In this document: positions 5,769 to 13,056 of the stretch, piece by piece | Numbering within the stretch: position 1 is the first letter of the stretch | Layout of the letters: each line of letters begins with the position of its first letter | Origin: a virus | Virus record (IMG/VR): IMGVR_UViG_3300025949_000095 | Coordinates: 1 to 23,003 of that record | DNA length: 23,003 nucleotides | Direction: 5' to 3' (one strand) | Notes under the pieces: model-generated | Databases searched by the model: none | Seen by the model: the letters and a program-made list of their open reading frames with translations, nothing else | Told to the model about the DNA's origin: nothing | Translations under genes and position numbers: made by a program

Positions 5769-7130
5769 AATATCTCAGTGTGTGCAGCGGGATAGAAGCC
5801 GCAACGGTCGCATGGCATCCGCTCGGCTGGAAACCCTCAGCCTTTAGTGAGATTGAAAAATTCCCATCGCGAGTGCTGGCACATCACTACCCCGATGTGC
5901 CGAACCTCGGCGATATGACGAAGTACCAGGAGTGGCCCGATGCAGCAATTGACCTTCTTGTCGGCGGAACCCCATGCCAGTCCTTCAGCGTCGCCGGACT
6001 CCGAAAGGGATTGGACGACCCGCGTGGCAACCTCATGCTCACCTACGGTGCGATTGCTGGCCGCTATCGGCCCCGATGGCTGGTTTGGGAGAACGTCCCC
6101 GGCGTCCTGTCGTCTAACGGCGGGCGGGACTTTGGAACCTTCCTTGGGATGCTGGCAGAACTCGGGTATGGGTTCGCCTACCGAATTCTTGACGCTCAGT
6201 ACATCCGAGTGGACGGCTTTGCCCGCGCAGTTCCGCAGCGACGACGGCGTGTGTTCGTTGTCGGATATCTTGGAGACTGGCGCCGTGCCGCAGCGGTACT
6301 TTTTGAGCGCGAAAGCCTGTGCGGGCATCCTGCGCCGAGCCGCAAAGCGGGGGAAGGCATTGCCCGACCAATTGTTCGCAGCCTTGCAATCCGTGGTCGA
6401 GACGGAACGCCGCAAGCAGAGTTAGGCGAAGACGTTGCAAACGCCATTCTGACGCCAAGCGGTGGTCGCGCGGGCATCGGCGTCGGCGCAATCCTGCAAT
6501 CGTCCGCATGGCCCGCCGAAGTCGCCAGCACCCTGAATGCCGCATTCGGCAGCAAGCAAGGTCTTGAAGATCAACACGCCCTAAAAGGGGGGGGGCAACT
6601 CTTCGTCCCCGCTGAGCGTATCGCTCTGCCTGAATGCGGGAGCGATGGGCAGGCTGGATGCGGAAAGCGAAACGCTGATTCCTACTATCGGGGGCGTCTT
6701 CGATGTCGTCCCTTTCGATACCACGCAGATCACCAGCCCAGCGAACTACATCCGCCCGAAGTCAGGCGACGCTTGCCATCCGCTTGCTGCAGGGATGCAT
6801 CCGCCGGCGATCGCCTTTGCGCACCAGGCCGGCGGCATCCAGACCACGCTTGGATACGATCCTGACGCTGACACATCACCCACTCTGGCGAAGTGCCAGA
6901 CGCCAGCGATCGACACGGGCATGGCTGTTCGTCGCCTGACGCCAACCGAGTGCGAAAGGTTGCAGGGATTTGTTGACGGCTACACCGACATTCGCCACGG
7001 CGGTAAAGCTACGCCGGACGGCCCGCGCTACAAGGCGTGCGGCAACAGCATGGCGATTCCACCGATGCGTTGGATAGGGCGACGGATTGCGCTAGTTGAC
7101 TCCATCCAGGCATTGCAGGCGGCCGCATGA
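5765..7130 (+). CDS. DNA cytosine-5 methyltransferase, frameshifted at a G9 tract
   Basis: The first frame (5765-6865) has motif I (SVCSGIEAATVAW), motif IV with the catalytic Cys71 (GGTPCQSFS), motif VI (WENVPG) and motif VIII (QRRRRVFVVG). The conserved C-terminal motifs, RRLTPTECERLQGFVDGYTD (IX) and RYKACGNSMAIP (X), lie in the +1 frame ending at 7130. The frames can be joined at a run of nine G (6587-6595): removing one G gives a continuous protein of about 455 residues. As written, the first frame ends at 6865 with a nonsense-like Arg/Cys/Pro-rich tail and lacks motifs IX and X. Methylation would protect phage DNA from host restriction. The lesion may be a true mutation, phase variation or a sequencing error. 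Confidence 0.85.
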
Positions 7131-7513
7131 AGCGCTCACCCATACCCCAGCGATCCGGCCCGATCAAGAAGCGTTCCAGCCGCAAACCCACATCCATGAT
7201 CCGCAGCGATGCCGTAACGCAGAGTGCACGTGATCAGGACTGCACATTGCAGATCGCCGGATTCCACTGCGCGCCGAACGAGACGGTGGTGCTGGCACAT
7301 ATCCCCCTGATGGGCAATCACGGCGCCGGCTTGAAGGCTGACGACGTGTGCGGCTGCTATGCCTGCGCAACCTGCCACGCATTGCTCGATGGCCGCATGG
7401 ATGGCCTGCCCAAGGATTCAGCCGATTGGTACTTCTACGCCTTGCGCGGACTGGCTCGCACGCTGCGGGCCATGTATGACGCGGGCATTTTGACGATCAA
7501 GGGAGCGAAGTAA
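7127..7513 (+). CDS. YbcO-like HNH-type nuclease (DUF1364)
   Basis: A 128-residue protein with the DUF1364/YbcO pattern. It has a basic start (MKRSPIPQRSGPIKKRS), ARDQDCTLQIAGFHCAPNET, VLAHIPLMGNHGAGLKADD and the metal-binding ACATCHALLDGR. The conserved Cys and His residues probably bind zinc in a beta-beta-alpha metal nuclease fold. In lambdoid phages these genes lie in the nin region near Holliday-junction and recombination functions. It overlaps the methyltransferase stop by ATGA. Family identity is fairly secure; the exact DNA substrate is not known. Confidence 0.85.
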   Translation: MKRSPIPQRSGPIKKRSSRKPTSMIRSDAVTQSARDQDCTLQIAGFHCAPNETVVLAHIPLMGNHGAGLKADDVCGCYACATCHALLDGRMDGLPKDSADWYFYALRGLARTLRAMYDAGILTIKGAK

Positions 7514-7755
7514 TGCAGCAGGAACAATCCATCTCCGCAAAAATCCTGGCCGTGTTCGAGGAGGGCCCGGGAATGATCGATGACCTCGTGCTGGAACTCG
7601 GCATGTCGCCGAACCGCATCAGTGGCACGCTCAATCATTTGATCCGTGCAAGGAAGCTTGAGCGCAAGCCGTTCCACCTTCCGCCAGAGCTGCGCAAGCC
7701 GGGTAAGTCCGATGTTTTCCTATACTCGCTGCGAAGCTACAGGAAGGCGGCGTAA
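7513..7755 (+). CDS. Small winged-helix-like protein
   Basis: An 80-residue protein, MQQEQSISAKILAVFEEGPG, followed by MIDDLVLELGMSPNRISGTL and NHLIRARKLERK, then an aromatic-basic tail. This is the shape of a compact winged helix: a recognition helix around SPNRISGTLNHL, then a beta-wing. It is probably DNA-binding. The start overlaps the previous stop (TAATG), and its TAA overlaps the next ATG. The target is unknown. Confidence 0.7.
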   Translation: MQQEQSISAKILAVFEEGPGMIDDLVLELGMSPNRISGTLNHLIRARKLERKPFHLPPELRKPGKSDVFLYSLRSYRKAA

Positions 7756-8150
7756 TGGCTCGCCAAGCCTTCAAGCTCAAAGCTCCGCCACCGCCGACCG
7801 AACACGCCGAGCAATGCGCTCTGATGAGTTGGGCGCAGATGGCCTACGGCAAGCACCCCGAGTTGCGTTGGCTGTACGCAACGCCCAATGGCGGGTTCCG
7901 GCATCCGTCCACGGCATCCAAGCTCAAGGCCGAGGGGGCCAAGGCGGGCGTGTGTGACCTGTTCCTTCCCGTGGCGCGTGGCGGCTATCACGGGCTGTAT
8001 ATCGAGATGAAGCGCACCAAGGGTGGAGTGGTATCGCCCGAGCAGGCCGACTTTATCGAATTCGTCACGCAACACGGCTACCGCGCCGAGGTGTGCAAGG
8101 GCTGGATTGTTGCGCGCGATGTGCTGATGGATTACCTCAATGGGGAGTGA
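7755..8150 (+). CDS. VRR-NUC domain nuclease
   Basis: A 131-residue protein carrying a whole VRR-NUC domain: E-Q-alpha helix (TEHAEQCALMSWAQM), ATPNGGFRHPSTASKLKAEG, the metal-binding GVCDLFLPVARGG, LYIEMKRTKGGVVSPEQADF and a C-terminal YRAEVCKGWIVA. Asp in GVCDL and Glu-x-Lys in IEMK are the predicted catalytic residues of this restriction-like fold. Stand-alone phage members cleave branched DNA and may act as junction resolvases. Its position next to the YbcO-like and NinB-like genes makes a recombination or junction-processing module. Confidence 0.9.
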   Translation: MARQAFKLKAPPPPTEHAEQCALMSWAQMAYGKHPELRWLYATPNGGFRHPSTASKLKAEGAKAGVCDLFLPVARGGYHGLYIEMKRTKGGVVSPEQADFIEFVTQHGYRAEVCKGWIVARDVLMDYLNGE

Positions 8151-8153
8151 GTC

Positions 8154-8432
8154 ATGAATTATGCACATTTTGCTGAGTACGTCCGCAACATCGAGGATGA
8201 CCTCGTGAAGTTTGGCGTGCCGGCGAGTGAGGCCGCCAACATTGCGACGTACATCGAGGCCGCCGCCGTGAGTGCCGAAGCGAAGCAGCGCAAAGAGGAT
8301 CAGATGCGTCTTGATTTCCGCACGCACGAAGTCTCCGATCTGGCGAAGCGACACAACGTCACCGACCGCACCATCCGAACATGGAAGGCGAGGCTATTCG
8401 AGAATCCAGCACTGCGCAAAGTAGGAACATAG
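8154..8432 (+). CDS. Mor/gp49-like regulator ending in TAG
   Basis: A 92-residue protein. MNYAHFAEYVRNIEDDLVKF and GVPASEAANIATYIEAAAVS are followed by a C-terminal helix-turn-helix (SDLAKRHNVTDRTIRTWKAR). It resembles Mor/gp49-like phage transcription factors, so it may activate later genes. Its stop is TAG (8430-8432), the only gene in the window that clearly ends this way. Read as glutamine, translation would continue 31 more residues to a TGA at 8526-8528, over the next ribosome-binding site and start. That extension is Cys/Ser-rich and does not look like protein, so I treat TAG as a genuine stop here. Confidence 0.7.
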   Translation: MNYAHFAEYVRNIEDDLVKFGVPASEAANIATYIEAAAVSAEAKQRKEDQMRLDFRTHEVSDLAKRHNVTDRTIRTWKARLFENPALRKVGT

Positions 8433-8493
8433 CTTCCGGCCCAGCTTCCATTTTGCGTTAGATCATGCCGCCAATCCTCAGAGGGTCGGTGTA

Positions 8494-9267
8494 ATGGCGG
8501 ATCAGACGATTGCAAGCAAACAGGATGAGTTTCAGCAGTGGCACGAAGAGTGGCTGAACACTGACGCCGACCCGCGTCAAGCAACTGCGCGGGGTGGCAT
8601 GATGAACGTCCTCCCCGAGAATGACGGCGAGCGCGGCGATATTTTGCTCGCCACCTGTCTTTTGGATTACTTCCCCAATGCCTGCGCCGCCGTGGCCCGC
8701 CATAGCGCGAAGAGCAACGCAAAACACAACCCCGGCCAGCCACCTCACTGGGCGCGCGACAAGTCCACCGACCACCGCAACAAGATCGCGCGACACCTGA
8801 TCGACGCTGGCGGATTCGACAAGGACGGCAACCGGCATAGCGTCGCGATTGCATGGCGCGGTCTGGCGCTGCTTGAGGATGAGCTGATCGCGGAGGGCGC
8901 GGTGCCTGGGCGTAATGCTGTGGGGTCGCCATCAAGCAAAGCCGCATTAGCCGAGCTGGTCGCCGAAAGTCAGCGGCTTGGGCTGTATGACGACGGCATC
9001 CCTGCCGAATCCGCCTATCTCGCAAGCTTCGCGCCGAACGCTGACATTCCCGAAAAGTCGCCGCTCGCCGGCAGCCGCATTGCCACGCCTGCCGAACTTG
9101 CATATCTGCTACACGCAAACGAGCCGCACCGCGCGCCCGATCTGCGCAAGTGCGGCATCGGAGATGTTGCAGAAACTGCAACGACTGTTGCCTCGCAACA
9201 CCCCGCGCATGCCGAGGCTATCCGCATCCACGACGAGCGGCTTAACGGGCCGGAGGATCATCTGTGA
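8494..9267 (+). CDS. dATP/dGTP diphosphohydrolase N-terminal (DUF5664) family protein
   Basis: A 257-residue protein. The central part, HWARDKSTDHRNKIARHLID followed by GFDKDGNRHSVAIAWRGLAL and LEDELI, is the pattern I associate with DUF5664, named as the N-terminal domain of dATP/dGTP diphosphohydrolase. This may trim purine dNTP pools. The C-terminal 120 residues are Ala/Glu-rich and unrecognised. The GAGGGT ribosome-binding site is well placed, and the stop overlaps the next GTG. Evidence for catalysis is weak because MazG-type metal motifs are not obvious. Confidence 0.55.
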   Translation: MADQTIASKQDEFQQWHEEWLNTDADPRQATARGGMMNVLPENDGERGDILLATCLLDYFPNACAAVARHSAKSNAKHNPGQPPHWARDKSTDHRNKIARHLIDAGGFDKDGNRHSVAIAWRGLALLEDELIAEGAVPGRNAVGSPSSKAALAELVAESQRLGLYDDGIPAESAYLASFAPNADIPEKSPLAGSRIATPAELAYLLHANEPHRAPDLRKCGIGDVAETATTVASQHPAHAEAIRIHDERLNGPEDHL

Positions 9268-9452
9268 GCGAGTCCAAATCAAGTAGCGGCGGTATCGGAT
9301 TCGCCGGCCTGCTGACCGTGCTGTTCATCGGCCTGAAACTGACCGGCGCCATCACATGGAGCTGGTGGTGGGTCTTGTCGCCGCTATGGCTGGGCTACGC
9401 CATTGTGCTGCTTATCGTGGCGGTCTGGCTGTTTGTGGCGGCGCTGTCATGA
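9264..9452 (+). CDS. Small membrane protein, Fragile-X-F (TMEM185)-like
   Basis: A 62-residue protein starting at GTG 9264 (overlapping the preceding TGA). Two hydrophobic segments, about residues 12-29 and 36-61, are separated by TGAITWSWWWVLSPLW. This WSWWWVLSPLW motif is typical of phage and bacterial small proteins annotated as transmembrane Fragile-X-F. It is predicted to lie in the inner membrane; function is unknown. It is far from the lysis cassette, so a holin role is unlikely but not excluded. Confidence 0.75.
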   Translation: MSESKSSSGGIGFAGLLTVLFIGLKLTGAITWSWWWVLSPLWLGYAIVLLIVAVWLFVAALS

Positions 9453-9889
9453 GCGCTAGGAAGGAAGACGCTTTGCGCCGTAATCCTGAATACGTGTACC
9501 AAAAAACTAAGCGTTGGCGTGAAGCAAACCCAGAGATGGCACGGGCGCAACGGAAGCGAAATTACGCCTCGCGTTGCGACAGGTATCGAGCTGACCCGGC
9601 CAAGTATCTTTGGAGGACTGCGCGAACCCGGGCCAAAGCAACCGGAGTCAAATTCGATATTGATCCATCTGACATATCCATACCGGACTATTGCCCGATC
9701 ACTGGCGAAAAAATAGACGTCCTTGTCAGCAATTACCAGAACGGAGCGTCGGTTGATCGTGTTGTTAACTCCCTTGGTTATGTCAAGGGCAACGTGCGCG
9801 TTATCTCGCGCAAGGCCAATCGAATGAAGGGGGACGCGACCATTGGCGACCTTCTTCGCATGGTTGCATACATGAGGGGCGAGATATGA
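9449..9889 (+). CDS. HNH-like endonuclease
   Basis: A 146-residue protein from ATG 9449 (ATGA overlap). The N-terminal 70 residues are very basic (KTKRWREANPEMARAQRKRN) and likely bind DNA. The C-terminal part has CPITGEKIDVL, SVDRVVNSLGYVKGNVRVIS and RKANRMKGDATIGDLLRMV. This layout, a Cys-containing knuckle, Asp-Arg, Gly-Tyr, Asn-Val and Ala-Asn-x-x-Lys, is known from HNH/endonuclease VII-like phage proteins. Codon use looks a little less GC-rich than its neighbours, so it may be a recent insertion (a free-standing homing nuclease). Confidence 0.7.
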   Translation: MSARKEDALRRNPEYVYQKTKRWREANPEMARAQRKRNYASRCDRYRADPAKYLWRTARTRAKATGVKFDIDPSDISIPDYCPITGEKIDVLVSNYQNGASVDRVVNSLGYVKGNVRVISRKANRMKGDATIGDLLRMVAYMRGEI

Positions 9890-10842
9890 CGGCGGCCAAG
9901 CGCGAAGTGGCGGCTATGCTTACCGACGGCATTAGCCAGCGGGAGATTAGCAGGCGCACAGGGGTATCCCGCAAAACGATTTATAGGTGGGCCAATGAAA
10001 TACCCAAGCCTGACTCGGCTCCGCGCAGACATTTTGTTTTGCCCGACACCCAATGCAAGCCGGGCGAGCCGATGGATCATCTGCGCTGGATCGGTAAGGC
10101 GATTCGCGACTACAAGCCCGACGTGGTGATTCACATCGGCGACCATTACGACTTCCCAAGCCTGTCCACGCATTCCGCTCCCGAGTCCGGTGCAATGGAA
10201 GGGTTGCGTTACGAGGACGACCTGAAAGCCGGTAATGATGGCCTACGCATCCTGCACAAAGCGATGGGCGTCTGGCATGGTCGGAAGATTCTGTTGCGGG
10301 GTAACCACGAGAACCGCCTGACGCGCTATATCGACCGCAACCCGAAGCTTGCTGGCGCGATGGGCTTCCACCAGTTCGCCGATAAGTCGCTAGGCTGGGA
10401 AGTGGTCGATTACTACTGCGGGTCGCCCGGCCAGATCGTGGTCGATGGCGTTATCTACGCCCATTACTTCGCGGCAGTGAATACGGGCCGCGCTATCGGC
10501 GGCACGGCCAACAACAAGCTCAATCACGTAGGCCGGTCATTCGTGCAAGGCCATGTGCAGGGCTATGAGGTCGGGACGAAGCAGTACGCCACTGGCGTAG
10601 TCCGCAAGGGCATCGTTGCCGGCTCTGCTTACCTGCACGACGAAGATTACAAGGGCATGGCTAACTCGCACTGGCGCGGCGTCGTCGTGCTGAACGAAGT
10701 CAGCGACGGGCAGTTCTGCGAGATGCCATTAACGCTGGACTATCTCTGCCGCAAATACGAGGGCATGAGCGTAGCCCGATACCTTCGCGAGCATTACGAA
10801 AACGCCGAGCAGCGGTTTTGCTTGGCTAGGAGTGTGGCATGA
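9886..10842 (+). CDS. HTH-metallophosphoesterase fusion
   Basis: A 318-residue protein. Residues 1-40 are a resolvase-type helix-turn-helix (GISQREISRRTGVSRKTIYR). From residue 48 it is a calcineurin-like phosphoesterase: FVLPDTQC, HIGDHYD (GDxxD), LLRGNHENRLTR (GNHE) and a late QGHVQG in place of the usual GHxH. These residues build the two-metal centre. The substrate could be nucleotides, nucleic acid or protein phosphate; the sequence does not decide. It overlaps both neighbours by ATGA. The HTH fusion suggests action at DNA. Confidence 0.85.
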   Translation: MTAAKREVAAMLTDGISQREISRRTGVSRKTIYRWANEIPKPDSAPRRHFVLPDTQCKPGEPMDHLRWIGKAIRDYKPDVVIHIGDHYDFPSLSTHSAPESGAMEGLRYEDDLKAGNDGLRILHKAMGVWHGRKILLRGNHENRLTRYIDRNPKLAGAMGFHQFADKSLGWEVVDYYCGSPGQIVVDGVIYAHYFAAVNTGRAIGGTANNKLNHVGRSFVQGHVQGYEVGTKQYATGVVRKGIVAGSAYLHDEDYKGMANSHWRGVVVLNEVSDGQFCEMPLTLDYLCRKYEGMSVARYLREHYENAEQRFCLARSVA

Positions 10843-11204
10843 GCTTGTTTACCAAGAAGGCTAAGGTTGAGCGCGTCATAGAGCGGACCATTGAAAAGGA
10901 GGTCATTGTCGAAAAGGAGGTCATTAAGTATCTGCTCGGCAACGCCGAAAGGGTTGTGGTGTATCGGGCATTCAAAGAGGAGACGAGAGTCTTTGTTGTT
11001 GGTTTCGCGATCGCTCCGCATACAACCGCTACGGAGCTTGGCTATTACCACTCATGTGCCCAAGCCTTTGCAGAGAATCCAGGCTGCAAAGTTGAGACTC
11101 GATCCCTATGGAAGATTGGTGACAAATTTGTCAAAAGCCTGAATGTAGTGCCGGTCAATATCAAGATCGAGCCAAAGCCTAAGCGCGGCAAAGGAAAGGC
11201 ATGA
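10839..11204 (+). CDS. Hypothetical protein with N-terminal Glu/Lys/Val coiled coil
   Basis: A 121-residue protein. Residues 5-30 repeat a charged KVERVIERTIEKEVIVEKEV pattern that is probably a short coiled coil. The rest has beta-like stretches (RVFVVGFAIAPHTTATELGY) and a basic KPKPKRGKGKA-like tail. No family recognised. The base composition is more AT-rich than its neighbours. It is coupled by ATGA to both adjoining genes. Confidence 0.65.
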   Translation: MSLFTKKAKVERVIERTIEKEVIVEKEVIKYLLGNAERVVVYRAFKEETRVFVVGFAIAPHTTATELGYYHSCAQAFAENPGCKVETRSLWKIGDKFVKSLNVVPVNIKIEPKPKRGKGKA

Positions 11205-11419
11205 AAGGCAAGCGCATATTCCTTGAGTCTCCGAAACACAGCGGCTCCTACGTGCGCGTGACCGTCGATGAGGACACGGGCTATTTGGAGATGAAGCTAT
11301 CCGACTGTGATCGCCGCATCTGGTGGATTTTTGGCAAGCCCGGGGATAAGCGCGCCGTCAGGAAGATCAAACTACTCAAGGCGATTGTCGATGAAGTCCA
11401 TGGGCACTTAGTCAAATGA
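11201..11419 (+). CDS. Hypothetical small protein
   Basis: A 72-residue protein, MKGKRIFLESPKHSGSYVRV, containing LEMKLSDCDRRIWWIFGKPG and a basic helix at the end. No family recognised. Four-base overlaps with both neighbours support translation. It is probably soluble and mixed alpha/beta. Confidence 0.6.
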   Translation: MKGKRIFLESPKHSGSYVRVTVDEDTGYLEMKLSDCDRRIWWIFGKPGDKRAVRKIKLLKAIVDEVHGHLVK

Positions 11420-11910
11420 GTGCCCTGCAACCCTTTGTGGCTCCTGATGTGGCCCAACGCTTCGCCACCACCGAACTAACCGACGAGTGCGTAGACGCAG
11501 CCAACCGCACAGCTCCTATGTTCGATTCCGCGTATCCCGGATGGCAACTCTATAGCCGCATTGTTCGCGGTGACACAGTGTTCGACCGCCAGCTGACCGC
11601 CTGGGCTATCGGATGCGCTCGCGCCTTCGCGCGGGCAAAGAAGCTAAACGGGCAGGGCGTAGTAGCTCCGCGTGGCCGACGCAATGATTGGATAGCTCAG
11701 GCTGGCGTTGACGCATTGGAGTTCGTCATCAATGGCAAGTACGACGAGTCAGCCCATGTTGCCGCTGGACGGCTTGCTGTCTGGACACCGAAATACCGCA
11801 AGGTACGCGGCTCGATCACGGCGATGATGCTTGACGGATTCGCCAACTATCAATCCGAACTTCACTACCAATACATGCGCGTTATGCGCGAAAACCGGAG
11901 AATCGCATGA
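11416..11910 (+). CDS. Hypothetical protein, possible late regulator
   Basis: A 164-residue, Ala/Arg-rich, mostly helical protein with AWAIGCARAFARAKKLNGQG, WIAQAGVDALEFVINGKYDE and RVMRENRRIA at the end. It is near the distal end of the early operon, about 0.7 kb before the tRNA/lysis region, where lambdoid phages keep the antiterminator Q. I see no zinc motif or other signature to prove this, so the role is position-based speculation. It overlaps both neighbours by ATGA. Confidence 0.55.
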   Translation: MSALQPFVAPDVAQRFATTELTDECVDAANRTAPMFDSAYPGWQLYSRIVRGDTVFDRQLTAWAIGCARAFARAKKLNGQGVVAPRGRRNDWIAQAGVDALEFVINGKYDESAHVAAGRLAVWTPKYRKVRGSITAMMLDGFANYQSELHYQYMRVMRENRRIA

Positions 11911-12187
11911 ATAACCAGATGAACGCTGCTGGCGCCGTGCCACGGCAAGCGCCTTATGACGAGGCCCGCGACCAGTTGGCTAATGAGCAGGCGAGGTCAG
12001 ATAGCCTTGTGACAGATCTGTATAGCCGGCTTAACCGGGCGCTTGACCCAATTGGCCTTGCGGTGGCACCGCATGTGATCCTGTGCCAGAGCGCGCCGAG
12101 ATTTGCCACAGTATGTACTCGGCTTTGTCAGTACAGCGAAGGCTTAATGAACAGCTTCAAGACATTCTTATCCGTCTCGTTCTCTGA
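11907..12187 (+). pseudogene. Small early protein gene with a probable -1 frameshift
   Basis: ATG 11907 overlaps the previous TGA, and the first 45-50 codons look coding (PYDEARDQLANEQARSDSLV, then TDLYSRLNRALDPI). After about 12047-12061, coding character moves to another frame. That frame reads GGTACDPVPERAEICHSMYS, then ALSVQRRLNEQLQDILIRLV and L before TGA at 12185-12187. In the original frame the continuation (to 12212) is Cys/Ser/Phe-rich and unconvincing. A -1 shift or one missing base would restore a roughly 93-residue, mostly helical protein. Function is unknown. Confidence 0.6.
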
Positions 12188-12626
12188 CTGCGACAATCGC
12201 CAAATCCCATGATGCAATGGGCTATGGCGGCCAACCGCCACTCATTTTGCCGCCCAGCCTCTACCGAAATCTCCCGAAGCCTCGCAAGGCCGGCAAGCTT
12301 GAACAGGGCGGCGATTCACATGCCCGCTCGGGACAATCATACGGCGCAGCATCACACCAGCGCCGGATTATCCCGAGCGGTAACAGTTTGGGGATGCATC
12401 AAATCCGATCACGTTTAGCTGACGTGGTGAGGTCGGGAGGCCCGTTACGCGCCGCAACCTCGAAACCCGGATGCAGCAGGGCTAGGCCGGCCCGTTCCCC
12501 CAATCAATCTGACCGTCCATGTGGCGGCACAGTAACAGAGGCGCTATGCGCTTCCAGTGGGGATCGTCGTGAGACGCCCAATGCCTGCCGGTGGGGCAAG
12601 ACCCCGGCCCGAATTTTGGAGGTTAC
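12188..12626 (+). other. Poorly coding stretch between early operon and tRNA/late region
   Basis: About 440 bases without a convincing intact gene. It holds a possible frameshifted gene (12217-12512, separate entry) and a GC-rich stretch at 12575-12612 with a GGGG-CAAGA-CCCC hairpin just before the ribosome-binding site of the 12627 gene. It lies where lambdoid phages place the late promoter, but I could not identify a clear -35/-10 pair. Confidence 0.4.
12217..12512 (+). pseudogene. Possible frameshifted gene containing one TAG
   Basis: From ATG 12217 the frame reads MGYGGQPPLILPPSLYRNLP, KPRKAGKLEQGGDSHARSGQ and, by about 12423, RSRLADVV. Near 12430-12440 a -1 shift leads into GRPVTRRNLETRMQQG, then TAG at 12483-12485, then AGPFPQSI and TGA at 12510-12512. 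With TAG as Gln, the C-terminus looks protein-like. The start has no good ribosome-binding site, and the unshifted frame (to 12672) becomes low-quality. This is a suggestion only. Confidence 0.3.
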
Positions 12627-12863
12627 ATGCATTACCGCAACGGCCGCGAGGCCAAGAACGGCGACAAGATAGTCAGGTTGGAAGGCGGCAAGGTTGTGGC
12701 TTTTGGCGTGCTTCATGGCGCCGTTCCCGGAAACGATTTCTGCAACGGCAGCATCGCTGTCGTGCAGTCGGCGAATGAGTACGCGTGCATGTGCGATTGC
12801 TTGCACATCGATGATGTGGCCGAGATGCTGGCAGATAAGGGCCTCAACAAACGCCCCGCATAA
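12627..12863 (+). CDS. Small phage protein of unknown function (MHYRNGREAK type)
   Basis: A 78-residue protein starting MHYRNGREAKNGDKIVRLEG, with VVAFGVLHGAVPGNDFCNGS and CMCDCLHIDDVAEMLADKGL. The TTGGAGG ribosome-binding site fixes ATG 12627 over the longer frame at 12591. I recognise the N-x-R-E-A-K-x-G-D and Cys-Leu-His patterns from small phage proteins often found near lysis genes; the function is unknown. It ends with TAA nine bases before the tRNA-Thr gene. Confidence 0.75.
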   Translation: MHYRNGREAKNGDKIVRLEGGKVVAFGVLHGAVPGNDFCNGSIAVVQSANEYACMCDCLHIDDVAEMLADKGLNKRPA

Positions 12864-12872
12864 CCCCAACAC

Positions 12873-12948
12873 GCCGGATTAGCTCAGACGGTAGAGCAGT
12901 CCCTTTGTACGGCACAGGTCGTGGGTTCGACTCCTGCATCCGGCTCCA
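12873..12948 (+). tRNA. tRNA-Thr (TGT)
   Basis: A seven-pair acceptor GCCGGAT/ATCCGGC, a D-arm with GCTC/GAGC and a T-arm with loop TTCGACT. The anticodon loop TTTGTAC gives TGT (12906-12908), which reads ACA. The anticodon stem has one C-C mismatch (12901/12913). The 3' end is T-CCA, encoded. TTGTA matches bacterial tRNA-Thr loops. Confidence 0.85.
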
Positions 12949-12953
12949 ATTAC

Positions 12954-13040
12954 GGAAGGTTCCGCTAGGTTGGCTGGCAATCCGGTTTGAACCCGGAGGG
13001 ACTGGAAACGGTAGGGGTTCGACTCCTCAGCCTTCCGCCA
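12954..13040 (+). tRNA. tRNA-Ser (TGA)
   Basis: A class II tRNA: acceptor GGAAGGT/GCCTTCC, a perfect five-pair anticodon stem TCCGG/CCGGA, loop TTTGAAC with anticodon TGA (12988-12990; decodes UCA). It has a long variable arm with ACTG-GAAA-CGGT, T-loop TTCGACT, discriminator G and encoded CCA. The long arm and G73 fit serine. It follows tRNA-Thr by five bases. Confidence 0.85.
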
Positions 13041-13056
13041 CTTCAACGAGGCAGCC

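Noticed and set aside
8300-9181. Minus-strand 293-codon open frame
   Set aside because: Antisense to well-supported plus-strand genes with good ribosome-binding sites; Arg/Cys/His-rich composition typical of shadow frames.
8494-9267. Hint of a modified-base (diaminopurine) genome from the dATP/dGTP diphosphohydrolase-like domain
   Set aside because: No PurZ-like gene is visible in the window, the domain is common in ordinary phages, and the enzyme assignment itself is uncertain.
12954-13040. tRNA with anticodon TGA as a UGA suppressor
   Set aside because: Anticodon TGA pairs with the codon UCA, not UGA. The long variable arm and G73 mark it as a normal serine tRNA. UGA is used as the ordinary stop throughout.
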